Position numbers and translations under genes: made by a program. A stretch of 64,000 nucleotides of DNA from DASRSS01 sp963799045 (GTDB lineage: Bacteria; Actinomycetota; Actinomycetes; Mycobacteriales; Jatrophihabitantaceae), in the NCBI GenBank assembly GCA_963799045.1, contig CAWCVN010000001.1, positions 1,043,002 to 1,107,001 of the forward strand, read 5' to 3'. This document shows, in pieces, positions 42,511 through 51,040 of the stretch. Under the pieces are notes generated by a model. It searched no databases and was not told the origin of the DNA. It saw nothing but the letters and a program-made list of their open reading frames with translations. Every line of letters starts with the position of its first letter. The first letter of the stretch is position 1.

Positions 42511-43617
42511 TCAGGGGGCGGCGTGCTCACCCGTGAGCTGCGCCTCCGTGTCGGCCCGCACCAGGGCGTCGATGACGTCATCGAGCGCGCCGTCGAGCAC
42601 CTGATCGAGGTTGTAAGCCTTGAACCCGACCCGGTGGTCGCTGATGCGGTTCTCCGGGAAGTTGTACGTGCGCACCCGTTCGGACCGGTCGACGGTGCGG
42701 ACCTGAGAACGGCGCGCGTCGGACGCGGCGGCCGCGGCCTCGTCCTGAGCCGCGGCGAGCAGCCGCGCGCGCAGGACCCGCAGCGCGGCCTCGCGGTTTT
42801 GCAGCTGGCTCTTCTCGTTCTGCATGGACACCACCGTGCCGGTCGGGACGTGGGTGATCCGCACCGCGGAGTCGGTGGTGTTGACGCTCTGCCCGCCGGG
42901 GCCCGAGGACCGGTAGACGTCGATGCGCAGGTCGTTCGGGTCGATCTCGACATCGACCTCCTCGGCCTCGGGCAGGACGAGCACGCCCGCGGCGGAGGTG
43001 TGGATCCGGCCCTGGGACTCGGTGGCAGGCACCCGCTGCACGCGGTGGACCCCGCCCTCGTACTTCAGCCGCGCCCACACGTGCTGGTCAGCTCGGCGGG
43101 AGCGCACGGCCATGGTGGCCGATTTCACCCCTCCGAGCGGCGTCGACTCCTCGTCGAGCACCTCCGTCGTCCAGCCTTGCCGCTCGGCGTAGCGCAGGTA
43201 CATGCGCAGCAGGTCGCCGGCGAACAGGGCGGACTCGTCGCCGCCCTCCCCCGCCTTGACCTCGAGGATCACGTCCTTGCTGTCGTTGGGGTCCGTGGGC
43301 AGCAGCTGATGGCGCAGCCGGGCCTCGAGCTGCTCGATGCGGGCGGCCAGGGTCTCGGCCTCGGCCGCGAAGCCGGCGTCCTCGCCGGCCAGCTCGCGCG
43401 CGGTGCCCAGATCCTGCCGGGTGGCCTCGAGCTCGTTGGCGGTGGCCACGATCGGGGCGAGCTCGGCGAACCGCCTGCCCAACGTGCGGGCCCGGGCCTG
43501 ATCGCCGTGCACGGCAGGGTCGGCCAGCTGGCGCTCCACATCCGCGTACTCGGCGAGCAGTTCTGGCAGCCGACCCCCCGCCGCGCCGGGGCCGGACTGC
43601 CCGGTCGTGTCACTCAT
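42511..43617 (-). CDS. prfA: Peptide chain release factor 1
   Basis: A 368-aa RF1 recognising UAA/UAG. The stop-codon motif reads PAT in RVPATESQGR and the peptidyl hydrolysis motif GGQ in SSGPGGQSVNTTDSAVRITH, near residue 243. The ending LDQVLDGALDDVIDAL is typical. It lies between rpmE and sua5 as in related genomes. Confidence 0.97.
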   Translation of the reverse strand: MSDTTGQSGPGAAGGRLPELLAEYADVERQLADPAVHGDQARARTLGRRFAELAPIVATANELEATRQDLGTARELAGEDAGFAAEAETLAARIEQLEARLRHQLLPTDPNDSKDVILEVKAGEGGDESALFAGDLLRMYLRYAERQGWTTEVLDEESTPLGGVKSATMAVRSRRADQHVWARLKYEGGVHRVQRVPATESQGRIHTSAAGVLVLPEAEEVDVEIDPNDLRIDVYRSSGPGGQSVNTTDSAVRITHVPTGTVVSMQNEKSQLQNREAALRVLRARLLAAAQDEAAAAASDARRSQVRTVDRSERVRTYNFPENRISDHRVGFKAYNLDQVLDGALDDVIDALVRADTEAQLTGEHAAP

Positions 43618-43633
43618 CGTCCACTCCGTACCG

Positions 43634-43692
43634 ACCTTGTGCAGCCTGGGGCCGTAATCGAGCCGGATCTGTGGCCCTCAGCTGCACAAGGT
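43634..43692 (-). promoter_or_regulatory. Long hairpin in the prfA leader
   Basis: The 12-nt arms ACCTTGTGCAGC (43634-43645) and GCTGCACAAGGT (43681-43692) are perfect complements. The adjoining GGGCC and GGCCC segments extend the stem to about 20 bp with three mismatches. It lies 17 bp upstream of the prfA start and after the rpmE terminator, so it is a possible leader control element or an operator-like repeat. Confidence 0.45.
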
Positions 43693-43708
43693 GCTGATGT
43701 TGGGCGCA

Positions 43709-43750
43709 AGAAAACGGCGCCCGGCGCACCCTGGTGGGTACGCGGGCGCC
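43709..43750 (-). terminator. Rho-independent terminator of rpmE
   Basis: Read on the minus strand, GGCGCCCG (43750-43743) pairs with CGGGCGCC (43723-43716) and is followed by GTTTTCTT. This classic stem plus T-run lies 11 bp after the rpmE stop. Confidence 0.8.
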
Positions 43751-43760
43751 GTCGGTGAAG

Positions 43761-43979
43761 CTAGGAGTTGCGGACGCGCTTGCCGAAGCGCTTCTCGAAC
43801 TTGTCGACGCGGCCGCCGACGTCCATGATCTTCTGCTTGCCCGTGTAGAACGGGTGGCAGGCCGAGCACACGTCGGCGTGCAGGACGCCCGACTTCGAGG
43901 TGCTGCGGGTGGTGAAGCTGTTGCCGCAGGAGCAGGTCACCTGGGTGACGACGTACTCCGGGTGGATGCCGGTCTTCAT
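43761..43979 (-). CDS. rpmE: 50S ribosomal protein L31, zinc-binding form
   Basis: A 72-aa L31 with the four Cys ligands intact (VTCSCGNSF and VCSACHPF), the C+ type that stores zinc. The N terminus MKTGIHPEY and C-terminal GRVDKFEKRFGKR are canonical. It lies between rho and prfA, as usual in actinobacteria, and is followed by its own terminator. Confidence 0.97.
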   Translation of the reverse strand: MKTGIHPEYVVTQVTCSCGNSFTTRSTSKSGVLHADVCSACHPFYTGKQKIMDVGGRVDKFEKRFGKRVRNS

Positions 43980-44173
43980 CTGATCTGGGTCCCTCGCTCG
44001 TGGCCGCCGGGTCGCCGCTGCACCGCAGGACGTGAACCGGAGCCGGGTGGTGGCGCGTTGTGCGCCGCTGCTCTAGTCTGCCAGCCGGCCGGCCGGTAGA
44101 CCAAACGCCTTGTCAACGCGGGGGCGGAGGCTGCTATTCCACCGCCGCCTGCTCTCGGCCGAGACTGCTGGGC

Positions 44174-45967
44174 CTACTCCTGACCCGGTGTCGTCTTCGC
44201 GATCTGCATCAAGAACTCGGTGTTCGTCGGGGTCTTGCGCAGGCGGTCCAGCAGGAGGTCGATCGCCTGCTGCGGCTCGAGCGCGTGCAACACGCGGCGC
44301 AGCTTGATCGTAACCGCCAGCTCGTCCGGGCTGAGCAGCAGCTCCTCCTTGCGGGTGGACGACTGGTCGACGTCCACCGCGGGAAACACCCGCTTGTCCG
44401 CGATCCGGCGGTCCAGCTTGAGCTCGGCGTTGCCGGTGCCCTTGAACTCTTCGAAGATCACCGTGTCGCCAGCCGAGCCGGTCTCGACGAGGGCCGTGGC
44501 CAGGATCGTCAGCGAGCCGCCGTTCTCGATATTGCGTGCGGCCCCGAGGAAACGCTTCGGCGGATACAGCGCGGTCGAGTCGACACCGCCGGAGAGGATG
44601 CGGCCGCTGGCGGGGGCAGCGAGGTTGTAAGCCCGGCCGAGGCGGGTGATCGAGTCGAGCAGCACGACGACGTCGTGGCCCATCTCGACCAGCCGCTTCG
44701 CGCGTTCGATCGACAGCTCGGCCACCGTCGTATGGTCCGACGGCTTCCGGTCGAAGGTCGACGCGATGACCTCGCCCTTCACCGAGCGCTGCATGTCGGT
44801 GACCTCTTCGGGGCGCTCGTCGACGAGCACGACCATGAGATGCACCTCGGGGTTGTTGACCGCGATGGCGTTCGCGATCGCCTGCAGCACCATCGTCTTG
44901 CCGGCCTTGGGCGGCGAGACGATCAGCGCGCGTTGGCCCTTGCCGATCGGCATGACCAGGTCGATCACGCGCGTGGTGAACAGGTGCGGCTCGGTTTCCA
45001 GGCGCAGCCGCTGCTGCGGATAGAGCGGGGTGAGCTTGGTGAACTCGACCCGGCCCTTGGACTTCTCCGGGTCGGCGCCGTTGACCGTGTCCAGGCGCAC
45101 GAGCGGGTTGTACTTCTCGCGCCGCTCGCCGTCGCGCTGCTGGCGCACTGCTCCGGTCAGCGCGTCACCGCGGCGCAGCCCGAAGCGGCGGACGTAGGAG
45201 TTCGCGACATAGACGTCGTCGGAGCTGGCGAAGTACCCGGCGGTGCGGACGAACCACGTGTTTTTGTCCTCGATGCTGTCGAGGATTCCCGCGACCGGGA
45301 CGAGCACGTCGTCCTCGGAGACGGTCGGCTCGACATCGGCGTTGCCGCCGCCGTCACGCTCGCGGTTGCGGCCGCGCCGGTCCCGGTAGCGGCGGCCGCG
45401 CCGGCGTCCGCCCTCGTGGTCGTCGTCGCGGTTCTGGCGGTTCTGGTTGTTGTTGCCACCACCGCTGTTCTGGCTGTTCTGCTGGTTGTTGCCCTGCTGG
45501 TTGTTGCCCTGCTGGTTGTTCGAGCTGTTGTTGTTCTGCTGGCGGTTCTGGTTGCCGCCGCCCTGGTTCTGCCTGGCGGAGCGGTCGGAGTTGCGCTCGG
45601 AGTTGCGCTCGCCGCCCTGCTCGTCGTTGCGGTCGGGTCGGCGGCCCTGGGCGTTGTCGCCCTTGGCCGCCGCGCCACCGCGCTCGCCCGAGTCGGGCTG
45701 CGCGTCGCGGGTTGCGGCGGCCCCGCGGCCGTTGCCCTGGGACGCGCGCTCCGCCGTGTCGGCGGCCGTGGGCGAGCCGTTCGAGCCGCGGGCGGCCTGG
45801 ATGGCGGCGATGAGGTCGCTTTTTTTGACCTTGGCCGTGCTGATGCCCATGCCGCTCGCGATCTGCTGCAACTCGGGCAGCAGGAGCGAGTTCAGCGAGC
45901 CCTTCTTGCCGCGGGTCGAGCTGCCGGCGCCGGTGGAGGCGGTGGCCTGCTCCTGGGTTTCTGTCAC
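44174..45967 (-). CDS. rho: Transcription termination factor Rho with N/Q-rich insertion
   Basis: A 597-aa hexameric RNA helicase terminating transcription. After the N-terminal helical domain (LNSLLLPELQQIASGMGI) comes a long insertion up to about residue 205. Its part 134-179 is almost entirely Asn, Gln, Gly and Ser, followed by an Arg/Gly-rich RNA-binding stretch (EGGRRRGRRYRDRRGRN). The primary RNA site, Walker A (PPKAGKT, near 352-358), Walker B (VVVLLDSITRL) and the Q/R loops follow normally. GTG 45967 is chosen because GGAAGGA lies upstream; the longer frame to 46096 is not typical. The 252-bp leader before thrB shows no gene. Confidence 0.95.
   Translation of the reverse strand: MTETQEQATASTGAGSSTRGKKGSLNSLLLPELQQIASGMGISTAKVKKSDLIAAIQAARGSNGSPTAADTAERASQGNGRGAAATRDAQPDSGERGGAAAKGDNAQGRRPDRNDEQGGERNSERNSDRSARQNQGGGNQNRQQNNNSSNNQQGNNQQGNNQQNSQNSGGGNNNQNRQNRDDDHEGGRRRGRRYRDRRGRNRERDGGGNADVEPTVSEDDVLVPVAGILDSIEDKNTWFVRTAGYFASSDDVYVANSYVRRFGLRRGDALTGAVRQQRDGERREKYNPLVRLDTVNGADPEKSKGRVEFTKLTPLYPQQRLRLETEPHLFTTRVIDLVMPIGKGQRALIVSPPKAGKTMVLQAIANAIAVNNPEVHLMVVLVDERPEEVTDMQRSVKGEVIASTFDRKPSDHTTVAELSIERAKRLVEMGHDVVVLLDSITRLGRAYNLAAPASGRILSGGVDSTALYPPKRFLGAARNIENGGSLTILATALVETGSAGDTVIFEEFKGTGNAELKLDRRIADKRVFPAVDVDQSSTRKEELLLSPDELAVTIKLRRVLHALEPQQAIDLLLDRLRKTPTNTEFLMQIAKTTPGQE
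45482..45520. repeat. 15-bp tandem repeat inside rho
   Basis: The unit CTGGTTGTTGCCCTG occurs about 2.6 times in a row (minus strand encoding QGNNQ repeats). It lies within the N/Q-rich region of Rho and could change length by slippage in multiples of five codons. Confidence 0.7.
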
Positions 45968-46219
45968 CTGTTGTCGGATCCTTCCGAAGGTGGTCGGCGC
46001 ACGCTTGTGTGCACGGCGACCGGTTGCGGGGATCGAGTCGGCGTACCGGCTCAAGCCCGGTCTCGACGGCGGGTTCCGCGGAGATGCGGAATCCATGCCG
46101 ATGAGGTCTCAGTCAGTGTTTCCGTTCAACCCGAACGCCGCGCCGCGCTGCTTGGAACGGGTGTGCGCCGGTGCGGAGTACAACGGAGGCGAAGTACGCC
46201 AGTCCTGACACCATCGAGC

Positions 46220-47191
46220 CTAGACCGTCGAGTCATCAGCAGCAACACCAAACGGCTCGGGCGTGTTCCCGGTCCCGAGAACCTCGTGCCCCCCACGGGC
46301 GAGAACCGGTAGCCGCAGCGCGCGCCAGTCCGGCGGCGCGGCGGTCTCGGCACGCTGGACCTCGAGGTCATCTCGAGCCAGAACGAGCACCGTCGGACCG
46401 GCCCCGGAGATCACCGCGGGCAGGCCCGCTTCGCGCAGAGCCACGACCAGGGACGCGGCACTGGGCATCGCCGGGGCACGGTAGGACTGGTGCAGACGAT
46501 CCGTGGTGGCCGCCAGCAGGTGCTCCGGCGCGGTCGTGAGCGCAGCGACGAGCAACGCCGCGCGCCCGGCGTTCGCCGCGGCATCGATGTGCGGGACGAC
46601 GGCGGGAAGCAGGCCACGTGCCTGTTCGGTGGAGGCCTCGAAGGGCGGAACCAGGGCCAGCGGCGCGATGCGCGGATCACAGTCCAGGCGCACCGCCCGG
46701 GCCGTGCCGCCGCTGCGCTCGTCCAGCCACGAGATCGTCAAACCGCCCAGAACGGCGGGTGCGACGTTGTCCGGGTGACCCTCCAGCCGCGCGGCCAGCT
46801 CGAGCACGGCGTCGTCGGGCAAGGTCTGCGCGCCGTCCCGGGCCAGGCCCCTGGCGAGCAGCACGCCACCGACGATGGCGGCAGCCGACGAGCCGAGGCC
46901 GCGGCCGTGCGGGATCCGATTCGTGCAGGACAGCTCGAGGCCCGGCGGCTGGCCACCGAGCCGGTCGAACGCCGCTCGCATGGCGCGGACGACGAGGTGA
47001 CCTTCGTCGCGCGGCAGCGTGTCGCCCTCGCCGGCCACGGCGACGGACAGCCCAGCCTCGGTGACGCGTGCGACCAGGTCGTCGACGAGGTCGAGCGCCA
47101 GGCCCAACGCGTCGAAGCCCGGCCCGAGGTTGGCACTGGTCGCCGGAACGCGCACATGCACCGGTGTCGGGCGGAAGTCGAGCTGGCTCAT
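46220..47191 (-). CDS. thrB: Homoserine kinase
   Basis: A 323-aa GHMP kinase phosphorylating homoserine for threonine synthesis. The family motifs are VRVPATSANLGPGFDALGLAL at the N terminus, the ATP loop RIPHGRGLGSSAAAIVGG near residue 92 and the late AVISGAGPTVLVLA. It lies 17 bp after thrC in the hom-thrC-thrB order. Confidence 0.96.
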   Translation of the reverse strand: MSQLDFRPTPVHVRVPATSANLGPGFDALGLALDLVDDLVARVTEAGLSVAVAGEGDTLPRDEGHLVVRAMRAAFDRLGGQPPGLELSCTNRIPHGRGLGSSAAAIVGGVLLARGLARDGAQTLPDDAVLELAARLEGHPDNVAPAVLGGLTISWLDERSGGTARAVRLDCDPRIAPLALVPPFEASTEQARGLLPAVVPHIDAAANAGRAALLVAALTTAPEHLLAATTDRLHQSYRAPAMPSAASLVVALREAGLPAVISGAGPTVLVLARDDLEVQRAETAAPPDWRALRLPVLARGGHEVLGTGNTPEPFGVAADDSTV

Positions 47192-47208
47192 CTGGCGCCG
47201 GATCCGCC

Positions 47209-48273
47209 TCAGCCGGCCAGGCCGAGTTCGGCGGCGGCCGCGTGGCTATCGACAGGTACGGTGATCGGCTTCGGCGCGCCGGCGATCGCCCACTCGGGAT
47301 CCTTCAGGCCGTTGCCGGTCACCGTGCACACCACGGTCGAGCCCGCCGGCAGGCGGCCGTCGGCGACGGTCTTGAGCAGACCGGCGATGCTGGCGGCCGA
47401 GGCCGGCTCGACGAACACCGCCTCGCTGCGCGCGACCAGCCGGTAGGCCTCCAGGATCTGCTTGTCGGTGACCGCATCGATCAGCCCACCCGACTGGTCG
47501 CGGGCGGTCTCGGCAAAGGTCCAGGACGCCGGGTTCCCGATACGGATCGCGGTGGCGATCGTCGTCGGCGTGAGGACAGGCGCACCGTTGACGATGGGCG
47601 CCGCGCCGGCGGCCTGGAACCCGAACATGCGCGGCGTGCCGTCGATCACGCCGTCGGCCTTGTACTCGCGGTAGCCCTTCCAGTAGGCCGTGATGTTGCC
47701 CGCGTTGCCGACCGGGATGCAGTGCACGTCGGGCGCCCGGCCCAGCGCGTCACAGATCTCGAACGAGGCCGTCTTCTGCCCCTCGATCCGGTACGGGTTC
47801 ACCGAGTTGACCAACGCCACGGGGTAGTCGGTAGCCAGCTTCTGTGCGAGCTCGAGGCAGTCGTCGAAGTTGCCGGCCACCTGCAGCAGCTTCGCGCCGT
47901 GCACCAGCGCCTGCGCCATCTTCCCGAGCGCGATCTTTCCCTGCGGCACGAGCACCGCGCAGGTCATGTCCGCGCGCACCGCATAGGCGGCCGCGCTCGC
48001 CGACGTGTTGCCCGTCGATGCGCAGATGACCGCCTTGGCGCCCTCCTCGGCCGCCTTGGAGATCGCCATCGTCATGCCCCGGTCCTTGAACGAGCCGGTG
48101 GGGTTCGCGCCCTCGACCTTCAGGTACACCTCGCACCCTGTTCGCTCGGACAGCGCCCGCGCCGGAACGAGCGGCGTGCCCCCTTCGAACAGGCTGATCA
48201 CGGGGGTGGCGTCGGTGACGGGAAGCCGGTCGCGGAACGCTTCGATCACACCCGGCCAAGGGCGATAGGACAT
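47209..48273 (-). CDS. thrC: Threonine synthase
   Basis: A 354-aa PLP enzyme (fold type II) converting phosphohomoserine to threonine. The PLP Lys lies in NPTGSFKDRGMTMA, the phosphate-binding loop in VGNAGNITAYWKGYREY, and STGNTSASAAAYA is conserved. ATG follows AAGGAG. It is 21 bp downstream of hom. Confidence 0.96.
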   Translation of the reverse strand: MSYRPWPGVIEAFRDRLPVTDATPVISLFEGGTPLVPARALSERTGCEVYLKVEGANPTGSFKDRGMTMAISKAAEEGAKAVICASTGNTSASAAAYAVRADMTCAVLVPQGKIALGKMAQALVHGAKLLQVAGNFDDCLELAQKLATDYPVALVNSVNPYRIEGQKTASFEICDALGRAPDVHCIPVGNAGNITAYWKGYREYKADGVIDGTPRMFGFQAAGAAPIVNGAPVLTPTTIATAIRIGNPASWTFAETARDQSGGLIDAVTDKQILEAYRLVARSEAVFVEPASAASIAGLLKTVADGRLPAGSTVVCTVTGNGLKDPEWAIAGAPKPITVPVDSHAAAAELGLAG

Positions 48274-48294
48274 CGGATCTCCTTATGCTGCAGG

Positions 48295-49596
48295 CTATTC
48301 CGCGCTCATGCCTTCGACGCGCATCACGCTGGCCGCACGGCGTACGAAGCTCATGTCGGCCAACCTGTCGACGGTGCGGGACAAGGCGTCGTCCGGTGCG
48401 GCGTGCGTGACGAGTACGAGCGTCGCCGCGTCGCCGCTGCCCTCCTGGCGGACCGTTTGGATGCTCACACCGTGTTCGGCGAACGCGCCGGCCACCGCCG
48501 CGAGCACGCCCGGCTGATCGGAGACGTCCAACGCCACGTGGTAGCGGGTCACGACCTCGCCCATCGGCTGGACGCGCAGCGCGGCGTACGCGCTCTCCCC
48601 CGCGCCGCGGCTGCCGGTGACCCGGTTGCGCGCGACTGCGACGAGATCACCGAGCACGGCGCTAGCGGTCGGCGCGCCGCCGGCTCCGCGTCCGTAGAAC
48701 ATCAGCGAACCGGCCGCGGCCGCCTCGACGAAGACTGCGTTGAACGCGTCCCCCACGCCGGCCAGCGGATGACTGCGCGGCAGCATCGCCGGGTGGACCC
48801 GAACCGCGACTTGCTCACCGCCGTCGACACCGACCGTGCGCTCGCAGATCGCAAGCAGCTTGATCGTGCAGTCCATCGCCTTCGCGCTGGCCATGTCGGC
48901 AGCCGTGACGGCACCGATGCCCTCGCGGTAGACGTCGGCGGCCGTGACCCGGGTGTGGAAAGCGAGTCCGGCGAGGATCGCCGCTTTGGCCGCCGCGTCG
49001 AAGCCGTCGACGTCGGCGGTGGGGTCGGCCTCGGCGTAACCGAGCGCGGTGGCCTCGGCCAGGGCCTCGTCGAAGCCGGCACCGGTGGCGTCCATGCGGG
49101 AGAGGATGAAGTTGGTGGTGCCGTTGACGATGCCCATCACGCGGGTGATCCGGTCACCGGCGAGGGATTCGCGCAGCGGCCGCAGCAACGGGATGGCGCC
49201 GGCGACCGCCGCCTCGTAGTACAGATCGACGCCGGCGCGGGCCGCGGCGTCGTGCAGCATCGCACCGTCCTCGGCCAGCAGCGCCTTGTTCGCGCTGACC
49301 ACGCTCTTGCCGCTGGACAGCGCGGTCAGCAGCAGGCCGCGGACCGGTTCGACGCCACCGACGACCTCCACCACGATGTCGATGTCGTCGCGGGCCACGA
49401 GCGCTTCGGCATCGCCGGTCACCAGGCCTTCGGGCAGGTCGGTGTGGCGCGCCGGGCGGCGCACGGCCACGCCGGCGAGTTCGAGCGGTACGCCGACCCG
49501 GGCGGCGAGGTCGTCGGCCTGCTCGTCGAGCAGCCGTACCACCTGCGAACCGACCACGCCGCAACCGAGCAACGCGATTCTCAACGTATCGCCCAT
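48295..49596 (-). CDS. hom: Homoserine dehydrogenase with ACT domain
   Basis: A 433-aa NAD(P)H enzyme reducing aspartate semialdehyde. The Rossmann motif GCGVVGSQVV is near residue 10, followed by NKALLAEDG, GTTNFILSRM and the catalytic Lys region GYAEADPTADVDGFDAAAK. A C-terminal ACT domain (VALDVSDQPGVLAAVAGAFAEHGVSIQTVRQ) implies threonine feedback. ATG 49596 has a strong GGAGGAGG; the upstream extension to 49716 is rejected for that reason. Confidence 0.96.
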   Translation of the reverse strand: MGDTLRIALLGCGVVGSQVVRLLDEQADDLAARVGVPLELAGVAVRRPARHTDLPEGLVTGDAEALVARDDIDIVVEVVGGVEPVRGLLLTALSSGKSVVSANKALLAEDGAMLHDAAARAGVDLYYEAAVAGAIPLLRPLRESLAGDRITRVMGIVNGTTNFILSRMDATGAGFDEALAEATALGYAEADPTADVDGFDAAAKAAILAGLAFHTRVTAADVYREGIGAVTAADMASAKAMDCTIKLLAICERTVGVDGGEQVAVRVHPAMLPRSHPLAGVGDAFNAVFVEAAAAGSLMFYGRGAGGAPTASAVLGDLVAVARNRVTGSRGAGESAYAALRVQPMGEVVTRYHVALDVSDQPGVLAAVAGAFAEHGVSIQTVRQEGSGDAATLVLVTHAAPDDALSRTVDRLADMSFVRRAASVMRVEGMSAE

Positions 49597-49621
49597 CGAT
49601 CCTCCTCCGGACCGCCGGCGC

Positions 49622-51034
49622 TCATCTGCGTTCTCCTGTTCCTGCGTCCAGCCGAAGCAGATCTTCCTCAGTCTCTCGCCGGACGATGACCTGCGACGCG
49701 CCGTCGCGCACCGCAACCACCGGCGGCCGGGGCACGTAGTTGTAGTTGCTGGCCATGCTGCGGCAGTACGCGCCCGTCGCCGCGACCGCGATCAGGTCGC
49801 CCGGGCGGACATCCCCGGGCAGCCAGGCATCGCGAACCACGATGTCGCCGCTCTCGCAGTGCTTGCCGACGACACGTGCCAGCACCGGGCGAGCGCCGGA
49901 GGCGCGATTTGCGACGGTACACGTGTACTCGGCGTCGTACAGCGCAGTGCGGATGTTGTCACTCATACCGCCGTCGACGGACACGTACAGCCGCTCCTGG
50001 CCGCCGTCGAGCTCGACCCGTTTGACCGTGCCGACCTCGTAAACGGTCACCCCGCTCGGGCCGACGACCGCGCGGCCGGGCTCGACCGACAGCCGCGGCA
50101 CGCGCAGGCCGGACTCCGCGCACTCGCGCTCGACGATCGCCACCAGGCGCTTGACCGTCTCCTTCGGCGACTCGGGGTCGTCGCCGGGGACGTAGGCGAT
50201 GCCGAGGCCGCCGCCGAGGTTGACCTCGGCAACCTCGGCGCCGTGCGCGTCGCGGATCCGCTTGGCAAGGGCGACCACCCGGTGGGCGGCAACCTCGAAA
50301 CCGGCGGTGTCGAAGATCTGCGAACCGATGTGCGAGTGCAGGCCGGCGAGCTCGAGCGACGGCGCCGCAATCACCGCTGCCGCCGCGCGCTCGGCGGCTC
50401 CGTCGCGAAGCGAGAAGCCGAACTTCTGGTCCTCGTGGGCCGTTGCGATGAACTCGTGGGTGTGCGCCTCGACGCCGACCGTGACCCGGATCAGGACGGG
50501 CTGGCGGATGCCGGCCGCGGCGGCGACCTCGGCGAGGCGCTCGATCTCGACGTCGGAGTCGACGATCACGTGCCCGACCCGTGCCTTGACCGCGCGCTCA
50601 AGTTCGGCGCGCGACTTGTTGTTGCCGTGCATCGCGACCCGCTCGGGCGGGAAGTGCGCCGCCATCGCGACGGCGAGCTCGCCACCGGTGCACACGTCGA
50701 GCCCGAGACCCTCCTCGGCGACCCAGCGGGCCATCGCCGTGCACAGGAACGCCTTGCCGGCGTAGAAGACGTCCACGGACCCCGCTGCGGCCGCGTAGGA
50801 CCGGGCCCGGGCCCGGACGTCGGCCTCGTCCAGGAACAGCGCCGGCGTGCCGTGCTCGGCGACCAGGTCGGTCACCGCGGCCCCGCCCAGGTGCAGGACC
50901 CCGTCGACCCGCTGGGCCGAGACCGGCCAGATCGCCGGCTCCAGACCGTTCACGTCGGATGGCGACGCCTGGTGGTGCGCCTCCGCCAGCACGTCGGCGT
51001 GGCGCGGCCCGGCCGGGTGGGCTGATCGCGACAT
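49622..51034 (-). CDS. lysA: Diaminopimelate decarboxylase
   Basis: A 470-aa PLP alanine-racemase-fold enzyme making lysine from meso-diaminopimelate. The PLP Lys is in DVFYAGKAFLC, with MHGNNKSRAELERAV, GLHSHIGSQIFD, NLGGGLGIAY and EPGRAVVGPSG following. It starts 6 bp after the argS stop and precedes hom by 25 bp, so argS-lysA-hom-thrC-thrB is one operon. Confidence 0.96.
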   Translation of the reverse strand: MSRSAHPAGPRHADVLAEAHHQASPSDVNGLEPAIWPVSAQRVDGVLHLGGAAVTDLVAEHGTPALFLDEADVRARARSYAAAAGSVDVFYAGKAFLCTAMARWVAEEGLGLDVCTGGELAVAMAAHFPPERVAMHGNNKSRAELERAVKARVGHVIVDSDVEIERLAEVAAAAGIRQPVLIRVTVGVEAHTHEFIATAHEDQKFGFSLRDGAAERAAAAVIAAPSLELAGLHSHIGSQIFDTAGFEVAAHRVVALAKRIRDAHGAEVAEVNLGGGLGIAYVPGDDPESPKETVKRLVAIVERECAESGLRVPRLSVEPGRAVVGPSGVTVYEVGTVKRVELDGGQERLYVSVDGGMSDNIRTALYDAEYTCTVANRASGARPVLARVVGKHCESGDIVVRDAWLPGDVRPGDLIAVAATGAYCRSMASNYNYVPRPPVVAVRDGASQVIVRRETEEDLLRLDAGTGERR

Positions 51035-51040
51035 GGCCGG

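Noticed and set aside
44060..46312. 750-residue plus-strand frame over rho with Val/Leu-rich stretches resembling membrane helices
   Set aside because: It is the antisense of rho; the hydrophobic run is the reverse complement of the Asn/Gln codons.
47068..49689. 873-residue plus-strand frame over thrB, thrC and hom
   Set aside because: It is the antisense of three well-conserved genes, His/Arg/Val-rich, with no domain.
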